From Marisediminitalea oceani (GTDB lineage Bacteria; Pseudomonadota; Gammaproteobacteria; Enterobacterales; Alteromonadaceae): a stretch of DNA of 64,000 nucleotides. The position numbers and the translations under genes were made by a program. Numbering within the stretch: position 1 is the stretch's first letter; each line of letters starts with the position of its first letter. Below, one piece after another: positions 8,546 to 19,073 of this stretch. The notes under the pieces are model-generated. The model searched no databases and had not been told where the DNA came from. It was given only the letters and a program-made list of their open reading frames with translations. The DNA is taken from the NCBI RefSeq assembly GCF_003731635.1, contig NZ_RCUA01000065.1:35000-98999 (forward strand). Direction: 5' to 3'.

Positions 8546-11443
8546 ATGTCAAACGCTTCAATTTCACTGGCTCAGTTAGAGCAAAAAAACGCCTTTGTTG
8601 GCCGTCATATTGGCCCCAGCGAAGAAGAAATTCAGCAGATGCTGGACAAAGTGGGCGCCAGCTCACTGGATGACCTTATCGAGCAGACCGTGCCCAACAG
8701 TATTTGTCTGGATAAACCTATCGAAACCGGCGAAGGCGCCACCGAAGTTGAAGCGCTGTCAGCCCTAAAAACCACCGCCGCAAAGAATAAAATTAACCGT
8801 TCGTTTATTGGCATGGGCTATTACGATACCCACGTGCCAAACGTCATTTTACGTAACGTGCTGGAAAATCCAGGCTGGTATACCGCTTATACGCCGTATC
8901 AGCCAGAAATTGCCCAGGGTCGTCTGGAAGCCATCCTTAACTTCCAGCAACTGACAATCGACTTAACAGGTCTTGAGCTGGCCTCAGCTTCATTACTGGA
9001 CGAAGGTACCGCGGCGGCAGAAGCCATGGCGCTGGCCAAACGGGTATCAAAAAACAAAAAAGCTAACCTGTTCTTCGTGGCCGATGACGTGCACCCGCAA
9101 ACCCTCGACGTGGTAGAGACCCGTGCTGAGATGTTTGGCTTCGGCATTATTACTGGCCCTGCCGAGCAGGCGGCCGATCACGATGTGTTTGGTGCGTTAC
9201 TACAATACCCCGGCACTACCGGTGAAGTGAAAGATCTCACCGACATTATTGCCGCGGTACAGGCCAAAAAAGGCATTGTAGCGGTTGCCACCGACCTGAT
9301 GAGCCTGGCGCTGCTGAAATCGCCCGGGGAATTGGGTGCAGATGTTGCTTTAGGCAGTGCCCAACGTTTTGGTGTACCCATGGGGTACGGTGGTCCACAC
9401 GCCGCCTTTTTTGCCACCCGTGATGCTTACAAGCGTTCATTACCAGGGCGTATTATTGGCGTAAGTAAAGACACTCGTGGTCGTCAGGCACTGCGTATGG
9501 CGCTGCAAACCCGCGAGCAACATATCCGCCGCGAAAAAGCCAACTCAAACATCTGTACTGCTCAGGTATTACTGGCCAACATGGCTTCGTTCTACGCGGT
9601 TTACCATGGCCCTGAAGGCATTAAGACCATCGCCAGCCGTATTCACCGCTTTGCCGATATTCTGGCTGCTGGTTTAACCAAAAAGGGTTTGGCACTGAAG
9701 CACTGCACCTACTTTGATACGCTCACCGTGCTGGTGGATAACAAAGACACTGTGATTGAAAAGGCGTTGGCACTGGGCCTCAATCTGCGTGCAGATCTTG
9801 AAGGCGCAGTGGGTATTGCGCTGGATGAAACCACAACCCGCGATGATATTCTAAACCTGTTCAGCGTACTCATTGGTGACGAGCACGGCCTGAGCATTGA
9901 CGACCTCGATGCCCAGGTGACCACTCAGGGTAGCCAGTCTATTCCGGGCGACCTGGTTCGTACCAGTGACTACCTCACGCACGAAGTGTTTAACAGCTAT
10001 CACTCAGAAACTGAGATGCTGCGTTACATTAAGAGCCTGGAAGATAAAGACTTAGCGCTCAATCACTCGATGATTTCTTTAGGCTCATGCACCATGAAGC
10101 TGAATGCTACAGCCGAAATGATCCCGGTGACCTGGCCGGAGTTCGGTCAGCTGCACCCGTTTGCGCCGCTGGATCAGGCAGCAGGTTATCAGGAGATGAT
10201 AAGCGAGCTCAGCGACTGGCTAATCAGCATTACCGGTTACGATGCGCTATCTATGCAACCTAACTCAGGTGCCCAGGGCGAATACGCCGGACTGTTGGCC
10301 ATTCAGCGTTACCACGAGAGTCGTGGCGAAGGCCATCGTAATGTGTGCCTTATTCCAAGTTCTGCCCACGGGACAAACCCGGCTTCGGCACAAATGGTTA
10401 GCCTGAAAGTGGTAGTCGTTGCCTGTGACAAAAATGGTAACGTAGACCTGAACGATCTACGTGCTAAAGCAGAAGAAGTGGGAAGTAACCTGTCTTGTGC
10501 CATGATCACTTATCCTTCAACCCACGGCGTATACGAAGAAACCGTGCGTGAAATTTGCGATATCGTGCATCAGTATGGCGGTCAGGTGTACATGGATGGC
10601 GCCAACATGAACGCCCAGGTAGGGATTACCGCACCTGGCTTTATTGGCTCAGACGTATCGCACTTAAACCTGCATAAAACGTTCTGTATTCCACACGGTG
10701 GCGGCGGCCCGGGTATGGGTCCTATCGGCGTAAAAGCGCATTTGGCGCCGTTCCTGTCTAACCACACTGTGGTAGACATTGAAGGTGCGGGTAAAGACTG
10801 TGGTGCGGTATCTGCTGCGCCATGGGGCAGTGCGTCGATTCTGCCTATCAGCTACATGTACATCAAAATGATGGGCAGTGCCGGTTTACGCAAAGCCACC
10901 GAAGTTGCCATTCTGAACGCTAACTATGTGGCACGTTCACTGGAAGGCCATTACCCGGTGCTTTACAAAGGCCGTAACGGCCACGTGGCACACGAATGTA
11001 TTATCGATTTACGCCCGCTTAAGGAAGCCTCCGGGGTTACCGAGCTGGACATCGCTAAGCGCCTGAACGATTACGGTTTCCACGCGCCAACCATGAGCTT
11101 CCCGGTAGCCGGTACGCTGATGATTGAACCAACTGAGTCAGAATCGAAGTTTGAGCTGGACCGTTTTGTAGAAGCCATGATCCACATTCGCGAAGAAATC
11201 GCCAAAGTGGAAAGCGGCGAATGGGATGCCACCGACAACCCGCTGCACAACGCACCACACACACTGGCCGATATCTGCGACAACGACTGGAACCGCAGCT
11301 ATGACCGCACCACCGCGGCATACCCGGTACCTACCGTTGCCCGCAACAAGTTCTGGCCAAGCGTAAACCGTATCGACGACGTATACGGCGACCGTAATCT
11401 CATGTGTAGCTGCCCGCCGCTGGAAAGTTATATTGAGGAATAG
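8546..11443 (+). CDS. gcvP: Glycine dehydrogenase (decarboxylating), P protein
   Basis: A 965-aa PLP enzyme that decarboxylates glycine and transfers the aminomethyl group to lipoyl-GcvH; E. coli GcvP is 957 aa. The two homologous halves are evident, and the PLP lysine is in [18 protein letters not shown] (around residue 710). The conserved C-terminus [10 protein letters not shown] is intact. Its 3' end is the attachment site of the Tn7-like element: the insertion lies 6 bp after the TAG and leaves the coding sequence untouched. Confidence 0.97.
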   Translation: MSNASISLAQLEQKNAFVGRHIGPSEEEIQQMLDKVGASSLDDLIEQTVPNSICLDKPIETGEGATEVEALSALKTTAAKNKINRSFIGMGYYDTHVPNVILRNVLENPGWYTAYTPYQPEIAQGRLEAILNFQQLTIDLTGLELASASLLDEGTAAAEAMALAKRVSKNKKANLFFVADDVHPQTLDVVETRAEMFGFGIITGPAEQAADHDVFGALLQYPGTTGEVKDLTDIIAAVQAKKGIVAVATDLMSLALLKSPGELGADVALGSAQRFGVPMGYGGPHAAFFATRDAYKRSLPGRIIGVSKDTRGRQALRMALQTREQHIRREKANSNICTAQVLLANMASFYAVYHGPEGIKTIASRIHRFADILAAGLTKKGLALKHCTYFDTLTVLVDNKDTVIEKALALGLNLRADLEGAVGIALDETTTRDDILNLFSVLIGDEHGLSIDDLDAQVTTQGSQSIPGDLVRTSDYLTHEVFNSYHSETEMLRYIKSLEDKDLALNHSMISLGSCTMKLNATAEMIPVTWPEFGQLHPFAPLDQAAGYQEMISELSDWLISITGYDALSMQPNSGAQGEYAGLLAIQRYHESRGEGHRNVCLIPSSAHGTNPASAQMVSLKVVVVACDKNGNVDLNDLRAKAEEVGSNLSCAMITYPSTHGVYEETVREICDIVHQYGGQVYMDGANMNAQVGITAPGFIGSDVSHLNLHKTFCIPHGGGGPGMGPIGVKAHLAPFLSNHTVVDIEGAGKDCGAVSAAPWGSASILPISYMYIKMMGSAGLRKATEVAILNANYVARSLEGHYPVLYKGRNGHVAHECIIDLRPLKEASGVTELDIAKRLNDYGFHAPTMSFPVAGTLMIEPTESESKFELDRFVEAMIHIREEIAKVESGEWDATDNPLHNAPHTLADICDNDWNRSYDRTTAAYPVPTVARNKFWPSVNRIDDVYGDRNLMCSCPPLESYIEE

Positions 11444-11444
11444 T

Positions 11445-11449
11445 GAGAT
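11445..11449. repeat. Target site duplication GAGAT, gcvP side
   Basis: GAGAT directly precedes the TGT of the transposon end and is repeated at 32553-32557 directly after the ACA of the other end. Five bases is the duplication length of the Tn7 family. Confidence 0.93.
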
Positions 11450-11515
11450 TGTCGTACTCTAATAAAGTCTGTGACTTTATTTTGGTAGTTTGTGAGTCGA
11501 ATATAGTTTGTGACT
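11450..11515 (+). repeat. gcvP-proximal transposon end with three TnsB-type sites
   Basis: Terminal TGT, then three copies of a site with core AAGTTTGTGAC: 11461-11475 (AATAAAGTCTGTGAC), around 11483-11497 and 11500-11515. The site ends are 21 and 18 bp apart, all in the same orientation. The compact layout corresponds to the R end of Tn7, which also faces the target gene. Confidence 0.88.
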
Positions 11516-11527
11516 CGTAAAGAATTG

Positions 11528-11555
11528 AAAGGTGAGCCTAGTGCTCACCTTTTTT
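11528..11555 (+). terminator. Terminator carried just inside the transposon end
   Basis: GGTGAGC (11531-11537) pairs with GCTCACC (11543-11549) around CTAGT, with AAA before and TTTTTT after. It lies 78 bp inside the element and in the direction of gcvP transcription, so it would end gcvP transcripts that now run into the transposon. Confidence 0.8.
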
Positions 11556-11791
11556 GTTATGACGGGCACAAAGTATATTCTTTACTTCAACAACAGGTTG
11601 GTACGAGTCCACGGCAAAGGAAAACAGGCTGTTGGACAAATCTGATTGTTCTCTCCCCTCTTTTAACTGCTTGTAATTTAATGGGGTTCTCACTGTTATT
11701 CTTTCGAAATTACATGATATTGAAGTAGGATAAATGCATATAAAATGTTAGCTTAAAATTCATAATATTGTTGTCAACAAGGAAGAATGTG

Positions 11792-14773
11792 ATGCAAGAA
11801 ATAAAAGTTAAAAGTAGTACCGTAACGTGGCAACCTTTAAATGACGAACAACATTCAGTAGAAGATATATTCGACTCGTGGTGTAAATCTAATTTTTCTT
11901 TCATTGAGGAAAACGAAAAACTAGGTATCGCTGGGCTGAGGCCCCCACAATTGGGTGGTATATTTGCTGCTCTAGGCTTTGATAGGTCGGACGAAAAAAA
12001 TGCCGCAACAGTTGTCATGCCAACCGGGACGGGGAAAACTGAGACTATTTTATCTATCGTAGTTGCAGGGAAGTTTAAGAAAACTCTTGTGATTGTCCCG
12101 TCTGATGCTTTAAGAGAACAAACTAAAAATAAATTTGTTCAACTTGGTCTGCTTAGGCAACTGGGACTTGTTTGTGATGAATTTTTTAACCCTATAGTTT
12201 CAACTATTAAACATGGAATAGATGACCCTTCCGATTTATCCAAAATTCTTGATGCCAATGTGATAATTACATCAGCAGCCTCTTTATCAAAATTTTCTAA
12301 ACAGTATTTCGAGAAATTAACGCAAGAATGTACACATTTAATTGTTGACGAGGCTCATCATGTTACAGCGACAACATGGGCGCAAGTTAAGTCTCGTTTT
12401 AGAGATAAATCAGTATTCCAATTTACTGCAACGCCATTTAGAAGTGATGGTTCGAGAATAGAAGGAAAAATTATATTTAATTACCCGTTAAAAAAAGCTC
12501 AAGATGACGGATATTTTAAGCCTATAGAGTTTCACCCTGTGAGAGAATTTGTTGAGGAAAAGTCAGATGAAGCGATAGCTCAACAAGCTATTTCTCTGCT
12601 CAGAAAAGACATAGAAAACAAGCTTGACCACATTGTTATGGCAAGAGCGGCAAGTAAAAAACGCGCAAAAGAAATATTTGAGATCTACGCAAAGGAAAAA
12701 GATCTTAAGCCTGTTTTGATTGATAGTAATACCAAGAATAAATCAAAAGTTCTTGAAGCAATTAAAAATAGAGAACACAAAATCATTGTTTGTGTAAATA
12801 TGCTTGGTGAAGGTTTCGATCTCCCCCAACTTAAAATTTCTGCGATTCACGATCCACACAAGAGTATCAATGTAATGCTCCAGTTTACTGGGCGTTTTAC
12901 AAGAACGACATCAAATGTCGGTGACGCTAAGTTTATTGCCAATATTGCGAACCCTAACGTAAATGAAAGTCTAGAAGAGCTTTATAAAGAAGACTCTGAC
13001 TGGAACAATGTTATCAGTAGTATTAGTTCTAAAAAAATAAAAGTTGAAAAAGCCTATCAAGAATTTCGAGAAGAGTTTTCCGAGCCTAGTAAACTTTTGG
13101 ATCTGGGACTGACCCCAAGTATAAGTACCACTGTCTATAGAATGCGAATTGCCAAATGGAAACCAGAAAGGTTTAGTAGATTTGGAAACAAGCAGTTTCA
13201 GATAATTGATTCCGTTATTAATGACGAAAAAGATACGTTGGTATTTTCGGTTAAATCTTTTCTTCCAGTAGGGTGGACCAGCTCTAGGGAACTTTTTGAT
13301 GAATCTTGGGACCTATATATTGCGTTCTATGACAAAGCAAATGGTTTGTTGTTTATTCATTCTTCCGCTAAAGATGGCCTAGTAAAAAGGTTAGTAAAGT
13401 TGATTGCTGAAGATGCTACTCAAGTTCAAGGAGAATACGTATTCCGAGCACTTGCGGGACTCAAGCGTTTAAAACTGCAAAATGTTGGCCTTAATAAAAA
13501 TAAAAAGGGGTTACGATACTCTATGCATACTGGTACAGAGATAAATGAACAAATACCTGATATTGAAGCCAATAGAGCAACAAAATCAAACATCTTTGGT
13601 AAAGGCTATGAAAATGGCGAACTAGTTAGTATTGGTTGTTCGCATAAAGGTAAAGTTTGGGCAATGGATAGCGACTCTTTAGATCAGTGGATAAAGTGGT
13701 GTAAAGGGGTCGGACAAAAAATATTGGACGACAAAATTGATACAAATGAAGTGATGAAGACGGCCATGCAAACCGAAGAGCTAGTTGAGTTTCCAAACAT
13801 CCCAGCACTAGCTATTGATTGGCCTGTCGAAATACTTAGAAAAAATGAACTGAAAATTTCTATTGAGTCTGTAGCATGGGAAGAAACGCTAATAAACTGT
13901 GAATTATTGCTAAGTGACCAACTCAGCCCAGATTCTAAAGAAATTAGATTTTTCCTCAATAATCAATACGGCAAGCACAATCTGTCAATGAGAATTAAAG
14001 GCAACGGAGAAGTTGCTATTAGTTCGGAAAGCAAGTTAAACATTAAGATTGGGGAGCAGTCCACTCCGCTTGCTGAGTTTTTTGAAGAGCACCCCCCTAC
14101 AATATTTTTAAGTGACACTTCATTAATAGATGGTGCATTTAGATATTACCCTAATGAAGATTACATTTATAAATACGATCTGAACAATACAGAAGATTGG
14201 GATTGGAATGGAGTTGATATATCAGTTGAATCACAGACCACAAGTAAGATTGCAAATTCAGTCCAATACTATACGATTCATAAAATTTTAAATGAATATG
14301 ATTTGGTTTTTGATGATGATGGAGCAGGAGAAATTGCAGATATTGTCGCGATAAAAAACATAGATGACAATAAACTGGTGATTGATTTGTTTCATTGCAA
14401 ATATTGCTCTAAAAAAGGTGGAGTGGCGACTCCGGGAGCAAGAATCGATGATGTTTATCAAGTCGTAGGTCAAGCAGAGAAAAGTGTTAAGTGGTTTGCA
14501 GACAAAGAAAAATTGATTTTACGACTGATGGAGAGAGAGCGTGGAAGGCTCAAAAATGGAAAAACCTCTCGAATAGAAAAAGGCTCATTTGAAGACTTAG
14601 TTAATCTAGCAAAAATATCTCGATATGCTGACTTTAAATTAGGTGTTTCCATTGTTCAGCCTGCTATATCTAAAGCAAAAATTTCTGATGATCAGCTAAC
14701 AGTGATAGGTGCAACAGCGGCATACATAGATGAGATAAGTGGAGTGAAGCTTAGGGTCATTATTAATAAGTAA
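11792..14773 (+). CDS. DEAD/DEAH-box helicase with C-terminal nuclease-like domain, probable defence cargo
   Basis: A 993-aa superfamily 2 helicase. Residues about 45-400 hold the two RecA domains: MPTGTGKTE (Walker A, near 80), VDEAHH (near 187), FTATPFR (near 213) and QFTGRFTRT (near 365). The C-terminal third has ADIVAI then DLFHCKYC near 850-870, followed by a DDVYQVVGQAEKS segment; this D-x(n)-H-C-K arrangement is seen in helicases with a restriction-endonuclease-like tail, so a PD-(D/E)xK type nuclease is inferred. Start chosen at 11792 because AAGGAAG lies 6 bases before it; an in-frame ATG 8 codons upstream has no such site. It stands alone, without methylase or partner, next to the transposon end, a typical cargo position for phage defence. 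Confidence 0.75.
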   Translation: MQEIKVKSSTVTWQPLNDEQHSVEDIFDSWCKSNFSFIEENEKLGIAGLRPPQLGGIFAALGFDRSDEKNAATVVMPTGTGKTETILSIVVAGKFKKTLVIVPSDALREQTKNKFVQLGLLRQLGLVCDEFFNPIVSTIKHGIDDPSDLSKILDANVIITSAASLSKFSKQYFEKLTQECTHLIVDEAHHVTATTWAQVKSRFRDKSVFQFTATPFRSDGSRIEGKIIFNYPLKKAQDDGYFKPIEFHPVREFVEEKSDEAIAQQAISLLRKDIENKLDHIVMARAASKKRAKEIFEIYAKEKDLKPVLIDSNTKNKSKVLEAIKNREHKIIVCVNMLGEGFDLPQLKISAIHDPHKSINVMLQFTGRFTRTTSNVGDAKFIANIANPNVNESLEELYKEDSDWNNVISSISSKKIKVEKAYQEFREEFSEPSKLLDLGLTPSISTTVYRMRIAKWKPERFSRFGNKQFQIIDSVINDEKDTLVFSVKSFLPVGWTSSRELFDESWDLYIAFYDKANGLLFIHSSAKDGLVKRLVKLIAEDATQVQGEYVFRALAGLKRLKLQNVGLNKNKKGLRYSMHTGTEINEQIPDIEANRATKSNIFGKGYENGELVSIGCSHKGKVWAMDSDSLDQWIKWCKGVGQKILDDKIDTNEVMKTAMQTEELVEFPNIPALAIDWPVEILRKNELKISIESVAWEETLINCELLLSDQLSPDSKEIRFFLNNQYGKHNLSMRIKGNGEVAISSESKLNIKIGEQSTPLAEFFEEHPPTIFLSDTSLIDGAFRYYPNEDYIYKYDLNNTEDWDWNGVDISVESQTTSKIANSVQYYTIHKILNEYDLVFDDDGAGEIADIVAIKNIDDNKLVIDLFHCKYCSKKGGVATPGARIDDVYQVVGQAEKSVKWFADKEKLILRLMERERGRLKNGKTSRIEKGSFEDLVNLAKISRYADFKLGVSIVQPAISKAKISDDQLTVIGATAAYIDEISGVKLRVIINK

Positions 14774-14912
14774 AATTTACCTTTAGGAATTGGATCGTAG
14801 TTCGTACTGATTTATATGCAGTCACGATACTATGATCCTTTAAATTGAATCTATTACCTAGAATTCATTGAATTTCGAGTGCCGAAGACTTCAATTTTCA
14901 AGCATCACTGTT

Positions 14913-15251
14913 TTAATGAATCATTCCATTCGATGCTGTATTTAATTGAGCGATCTGTATTGGGCTGTACCCCATTCGTAATAATTCAAAATCACGAAAA
15001 TCAATGGCAGCATCTGTTCCCGTCCCATGAAGTACATAGACGCTGCCACTGTGCGTTTCAATAATACCTCTTTTCAGGTCACATTTCTCAATACGAGAGC
15101 TGGTGACATAATCATTTGGTGCAAACCTGTAGGTTTGGTCATCTAGTACGAAGCCATATAAAACCTTGCCTACGAACGTATTATGGTCATGTTGATCATA
15201 GCGGTCATATACGGAAACTATAATCCAATTGTAAACTGTCGTTGTTGCCAT
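14913..15251 (-). CDS. Hypothetical protein, transposon cargo
   Basis: A 112-aa soluble protein of unknown family, without signal peptide or membrane segment. It reads as a mixed alpha/beta domain: an N-terminal stretch (YNWIIVSVYD), then FAPNDYVTSSRI, a SGSVYVLHGTG turn and a C-terminal FRDFELLRMGYSP. It is transcribed opposite to the helicase and the tns genes and sits between them. The coding look is reasonable but no neighbour explains it. Confidence 0.5.
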   Translation of the reverse strand: MATTTVYNWIIVSVYDRYDQHDHNTFVGKVLYGFVLDDQTYRFAPNDYVTSSRIEKCDLKRGIIETHSGSVYVLHGTGTDAAIDFRDFELLRMGYSPIQIAQLNTASNGMIH

Positions 15252-15663
15252 AGTAAGTTCGCTCTAGTGTTGGTCTTCATAAATCCTAGCTGAGTAGCTT
15301 TTAAAAACATAGGCCAAAGCATGGAGGTAATATGGATTATTTGCACTATGAGAATTTGAGATCTTTGATCTGCTCTTCAATTTCAAACACGAATCGAAAA
15401 AAATACAAAAAGTTTTCTGCGTGATTTTTTAACTTATTTTTCTCTGAATCGCCCTTAAAAAATAATTTATATGAAAATATATATAAATTAAGTTCTTATT
15501 AAACAATGTATTGGGAAATTACTAAATAATAAACATTAAAATAAATATATAATTTAACGTTTATTAAATCCTTTAAAAACAACGGGTTATGCTATTCCGC
15601 TTCTTGATTTTTGTGTTTATTTGTTCTATTTGTTTTAAGTGATTAAAAACTTAAGGTGAAATC
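15252..15663. promoter_or_regulatory. AT-rich control region ahead of the tns operon
   Basis: About 410 bp with no supported gene and extreme AT content between 15420 and 15600, including an imperfect AATTTATAT...ATATATAAATT dyad near 15464-15490. A weak candidate promoter, TTGATT-17-TATTTG, lies near 15605-15634, just ahead of the gene at 15664. Such AT-rich stretches are typical H-NS-type silencing targets; that is inference. Confidence 0.35.
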
Positions 15664-16005
15664 ATGAATACACTCAAATTAAGCGAACATTCTTTTTCAA
15701 GTGTTAAACAACTTTGTAAATCAGTAATTAATTCAACAGCTCTGAAAGTGCGCTTGATGCCTCAGTGTATAGAAGTTGAAAAAGTGGGATTATGCAGATT
15801 AAGCCAAAAAATGGTAACGGTACTTAGCATCAACAATATCGAATGTATCGAAGTACCGAGTTCACTTTTGAACTCTCCTGATGCACGTAAAATATTGCAG
15901 CTGCTTTTTAACTTAAACATAAAGCTTTGTTTTGAACCTGAGCTGACTAACTCCCAGTTGAAGTTGCTTCCATTGTCTGTTTTACGAAGAGTAACCTTTG
16001 GGTAA
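15664..16005 (+). CDS. Hypothetical protein, first gene of the tns operon
   Basis: A 113-aa protein of unknown family, basic at the N-terminal half, with cysteines that do not form a recognisable zinc motif. AAGGTGA sits 5-6 bases before the ATG. It ends only 5 bp ahead of the tnsA start codon and is therefore probably co-transcribed and possibly co-translated with the transposition genes. Tn7 itself has nothing at this place. It could be a regulator or accessory factor of transposition, but nothing in the sequence shows that directly. Confidence 0.55.
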   Translation: MNTLKLSEHSFSSVKQLCKSVINSTALKVRLMPQCIEVEKVGLCRLSQKMVTVLSINNIECIEVPSSLLNSPDARKILQLLFNLNIKLCFEPELTNSQLKLLPLSVLRRVTFG

Positions 16006-16010
16006 CCGTC

Positions 16011-16838
16011 ATGGCAGTCAAGCAACCTGATCTAACGGCTGAAATCGTTGGTGATTTGAGACGATGGAAAAAACTGACTCTTGAGCAAGGACATGCTCCT
16101 TGGGTAAGGGTCACTGATGTGAACAAAATGGGACGGAGACACTTAGTTGAATGTCCAAAACAAAAGCGAACCATTCACTTGCTTAGTGATGGCGAATACA
16201 GGGCATACCAGATACTAATATGGCGGCCCAATGTTATAGCAGTATATGAGCAAGTACCGTTACACATTCCGTCAACACTTAAGATAGCTCGCCAACTTAA
16301 CATTGTTCATCATAAAAACTATGAAACCAATGAGGCTTATGTAGCTAGTACAGATTTTGTTGTTCATGAGGTAAACCTCAAGTCTAAGCAAATAGAGAAA
16401 ATCGCTTATAGCTTTAAGTACTTTGATCAGTTTTACAGACTCGATGAAAGAGGAAAGCCTGTTTTAAAAAGAGGACGCACGCTTCAAAAGCAAAAAATAG
16501 AGCGTGAGTATTGGCGCAAAAAAGGAGTTATATTCCGTCTTATAACAGAATTAAATGCTACCAAAGCCAAATGCTGGAACATTGATTGGTTTACTCAGGC
16601 GTTTGGTATTGACGTTGATAAACACACCCAAATAAAATTTTGTGAATTGTTTTTAGAGCACTGGTATCTAGCACCTTTAAGTACTATTCAGGATCACATC
16701 GACTTTGCTTGCAAAAAGCTTCTGTTAAGTAAAAAGCAAGGCATTACTTTATTTAAGCTATCTGCACTAGATCAATTGTTACCGTTAGATCTCAGTGAAA
16801 AGTTGAAACTTTACTACCCAGTGAAATTAGTGGGCTAG
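16011..16838 (+). CDS. tnsA: TnsA-like heteromeric transposase endonuclease subunit
   Basis: A 275-aa protein matching TnsA of Tn7 (273 aa). TnsA cuts the 5' strands at the transposon ends and, with TnsB, makes transposition cut-and-paste. The restriction-enzyme-like N-terminal domain carries the catalytic triad equivalents Glu62 (SDGEY), Asp115 (STDF) and Lys136 in SFKY, where Tn7 has QVK. The segment ERGKPVLKRGRTLQKQKIEREYW leads into the winged-helix C-terminal domain that contacts TnsC. The gene is followed 9 bp later by tnsB. Confidence 0.93.
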   Translation: MAVKQPDLTAEIVGDLRRWKKLTLEQGHAPWVRVTDVNKMGRRHLVECPKQKRTIHLLSDGEYRAYQILIWRPNVIAVYEQVPLHIPSTLKIARQLNIVHHKNYETNEAYVASTDFVVHEVNLKSKQIEKIAYSFKYFDQFYRLDERGKPVLKRGRTLQKQKIEREYWRKKGVIFRLITELNATKAKCWNIDWFTQAFGIDVDKHTQIKFCELFLEHWYLAPLSTIQDHIDFACKKLLLSKKQGITLFKLSALDQLLPLDLSEKLKLYYPVKLVG

Positions 16839-16847
16839 GGGGTAGTT

Positions 16848-19073
16848 ATGTACGAAGGCCTGCAAATAGTTAACCAAAATGAAGGCATAAATTACTTCAT
16901 TTGTGCAATCGATAAATGGTCAGATCGAGTTGCAGTCATCGATGTTAATCACCTCGAAAATCCTAAAAATAACAACGTTAAAAAGCCTAAAATATGGACC
17001 TTCGATACGTTCAACTCATTTAAAAATAGAAAAGGAACAGAAATCCAGCGTTATGTGATGCCAATTGAGCTAGACATGACAGACTTACAAATTTTAAAAA
17101 AGCGCAACCAAACTTGGATTGATTTTAGAGAAAAACGAGTCAAAAAAATCAAATCATTACTTAATGACGAATGTGTCAACGAGTACTTATTTGGTGACGG
17201 TATCGCTGAAAAGATTGAACAGCTAATAGAGCAAGGTCACGAATGGAAAAGTGAAGGGGCGTTTTACAATGCCTTTAACAAGTATATTGCTTTTGGTTGT
17301 GTTGAGAATGCTTTTTTACCTTTTGGATTTAAGAATTGTGGTTCAAATTACCACCATGTAATTACACTCAAAGATGCAAATATCAAACGAGGACGCAAAT
17401 CAGGAAAGCTTGATAAACAGTCCAAAGGTCGTCAAAAAACTGTTAGCAAACATCGTGGAGTGACCGATGTTGATAAACAAAATATGTTTCGTCTTTATTC
17501 ATATTTTAAGCGCCATAACCTTCGGTACAAACCTGCATATGCACTGAGAGTATATCAACGAGAATTTGAAGTCGTTATTGAAGTAGTAGAAACCCCTAAT
17601 GGAACAATCGAATGCGTAAGAGCCTTGCCTCCTGAAGAATGTATTTCAGATGGAATGTTCTACAGGCATTGGCGTATTTTGATCAAACATGAAGATTTGA
17701 TGAGATTAAAATATGGTGATATTGCTTATGATAAGGACTGGAAACCCAGATTTGAGAGAGCGCGAGATGGCGTAATTGGACCCTCGTTTCGTTATGAAAT
17801 AGACGCCACTATTGCCGACATATACATTCGATATTCCTATGATACTACTGGTAGATGGTCTGTAGGTAGACCCGTAATCTATTTTGTTGTTGATGTGTAT
17901 ACCACAATGATTGTTGGCTATTACATAGGATTTCATGGCCCCGATTGGATAGGGGCATCTGAGGCTATGGTAAATGCATGTTTACCAAAGGCTGAACATT
18001 GCGCCAAATATGGCATAACTTTAAAAGAAAATGAGTGGCCTTGTTTTCACATTCCATCTCAACTTACCGCTGATAATGGTTCTGAATATTCACTTAAACA
18101 TTTAGAACCTATGCTCAAAGCCAACCTTCGCCTTCGCACTGTCAACTTTGTTCCTGTATATCGAGGAGATTGTAAGTCAATTGTCGAAAGACGTTTTGGC
18201 ATTGTGCAAGACATGACGATTAACTTTGTTGCGGGTGCAACTGTAGATCTGAAAAGAGAAGAACAGCACCCTAGTAATAAGGCTATCTATACTATAGACG
18301 CACTTCATAGCATTATTATCAAAGACATTCTTCATCATAACAATACGAGCAACAGAGTTCATTTACTGAATAAGCGTGATGCTAAAAATAGTATTGGATT
18401 TACTCCAAGAGAGCTTTGGCTAGGCAACATTGATGAAGAAATGAATGGCGGTAATCCAGTTTTGACTGAGTATGATCGTATGCATGTTAGATGGGCTTTC
18501 TTATTAAAAGATCAAGCTTCTGTGCGAGACGGGTCTATTCATTTTCGGGGGCTTGAATATGATTCAGGCTACGCGCATGAACAAAAGTGGTATATCAGAG
18601 CTAAACAACATGGGGTCTTTAAGATCACTGTAGGTTGGACAAGAGCTTCAGGCAACTTCTTAATTTTTCGAACCGATGATGGTTCCTATGTCGAATTAAC
18701 CCTTAAGCGAGATGACCATTGTGAACGATTTGCCGATGAGTCGTGGGACATGATCTTTCATCGTTTGTACGAAGAGCTACAAGAGTCCTATGGGCTTGGG
18801 CAAATAGAAAGAGATGAACGGATCAAAAAAGAGCATGAACTTAAAAAGCTAACTGCGCAACAATTTGAAGCCATGCGAGATGCACCTGAGAATACAAGAA
18901 GATCCATACAGCCGGGTATCAGGGCAAGACAAAACATACAACGTCAAATAGATATGCTAGAGGTGTCTTCTAACATTCAAGGGGCATTTAAAGGGTCGTC
19001 ACCTTCTCAAAGCACAACTAAACAACCTCAGAAAACCTCAGATATAGATAGGAGTTTGTATGACGCAGACTAA
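16848..19073 (+). CDS. tnsB: TnsB-like DDE transposase
   Basis: A 741-aa transposase of the retroviral-integrase superfamily that binds the end repeats and performs 3' strand cleavage and joining. The DDE residues can be read as Asp319 (IDATIAD), Asp409 (LTADNGSE) and Glu447 (SIVERRFG), with the short spacing between the second Asp and Glu usual for this family. Helix-turn-helix domains precede the core and a Mu-type beta-barrel domain follows. The C-terminal tail is hydrophilic and would contact TnsC. Its last 14 bp overlap the start of tnsC. Confidence 0.94.
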   Translation: MYEGLQIVNQNEGINYFICAIDKWSDRVAVIDVNHLENPKNNNVKKPKIWTFDTFNSFKNRKGTEIQRYVMPIELDMTDLQILKKRNQTWIDFREKRVKKIKSLLNDECVNEYLFGDGIAEKIEQLIEQGHEWKSEGAFYNAFNKYIAFGCVENAFLPFGFKNCGSNYHHVITLKDANIKRGRKSGKLDKQSKGRQKTVSKHRGVTDVDKQNMFRLYSYFKRHNLRYKPAYALRVYQREFEVVIEVVETPNGTIECVRALPPEECISDGMFYRHWRILIKHEDLMRLKYGDIAYDKDWKPRFERARDGVIGPSFRYEIDATIADIYIRYSYDTTGRWSVGRPVIYFVVDVYTTMIVGYYIGFHGPDWIGASEAMVNACLPKAEHCAKYGITLKENEWPCFHIPSQLTADNGSEYSLKHLEPMLKANLRLRTVNFVPVYRGDCKSIVERRFGIVQDMTINFVAGATVDLKREEQHPSNKAIYTIDALHSIIIKDILHHNNTSNRVHLLNKRDAKNSIGFTPRELWLGNIDEEMNGGNPVLTEYDRMHVRWAFLLKDQASVRDGSIHFRGLEYDSGYAHEQKWYIRAKQHGVFKITVGWTRASGNFLIFRTDDGSYVELTLKRDDHCERFADESWDMIFHRLYEELQESYGLGQIERDERIKKEHELKKLTAQQFEAMRDAPENTRRSIQPGIRARQNIQRQIDMLEVSSNIQGAFKGSSPSQSTTKQPQKTSDIDRSLYDAD

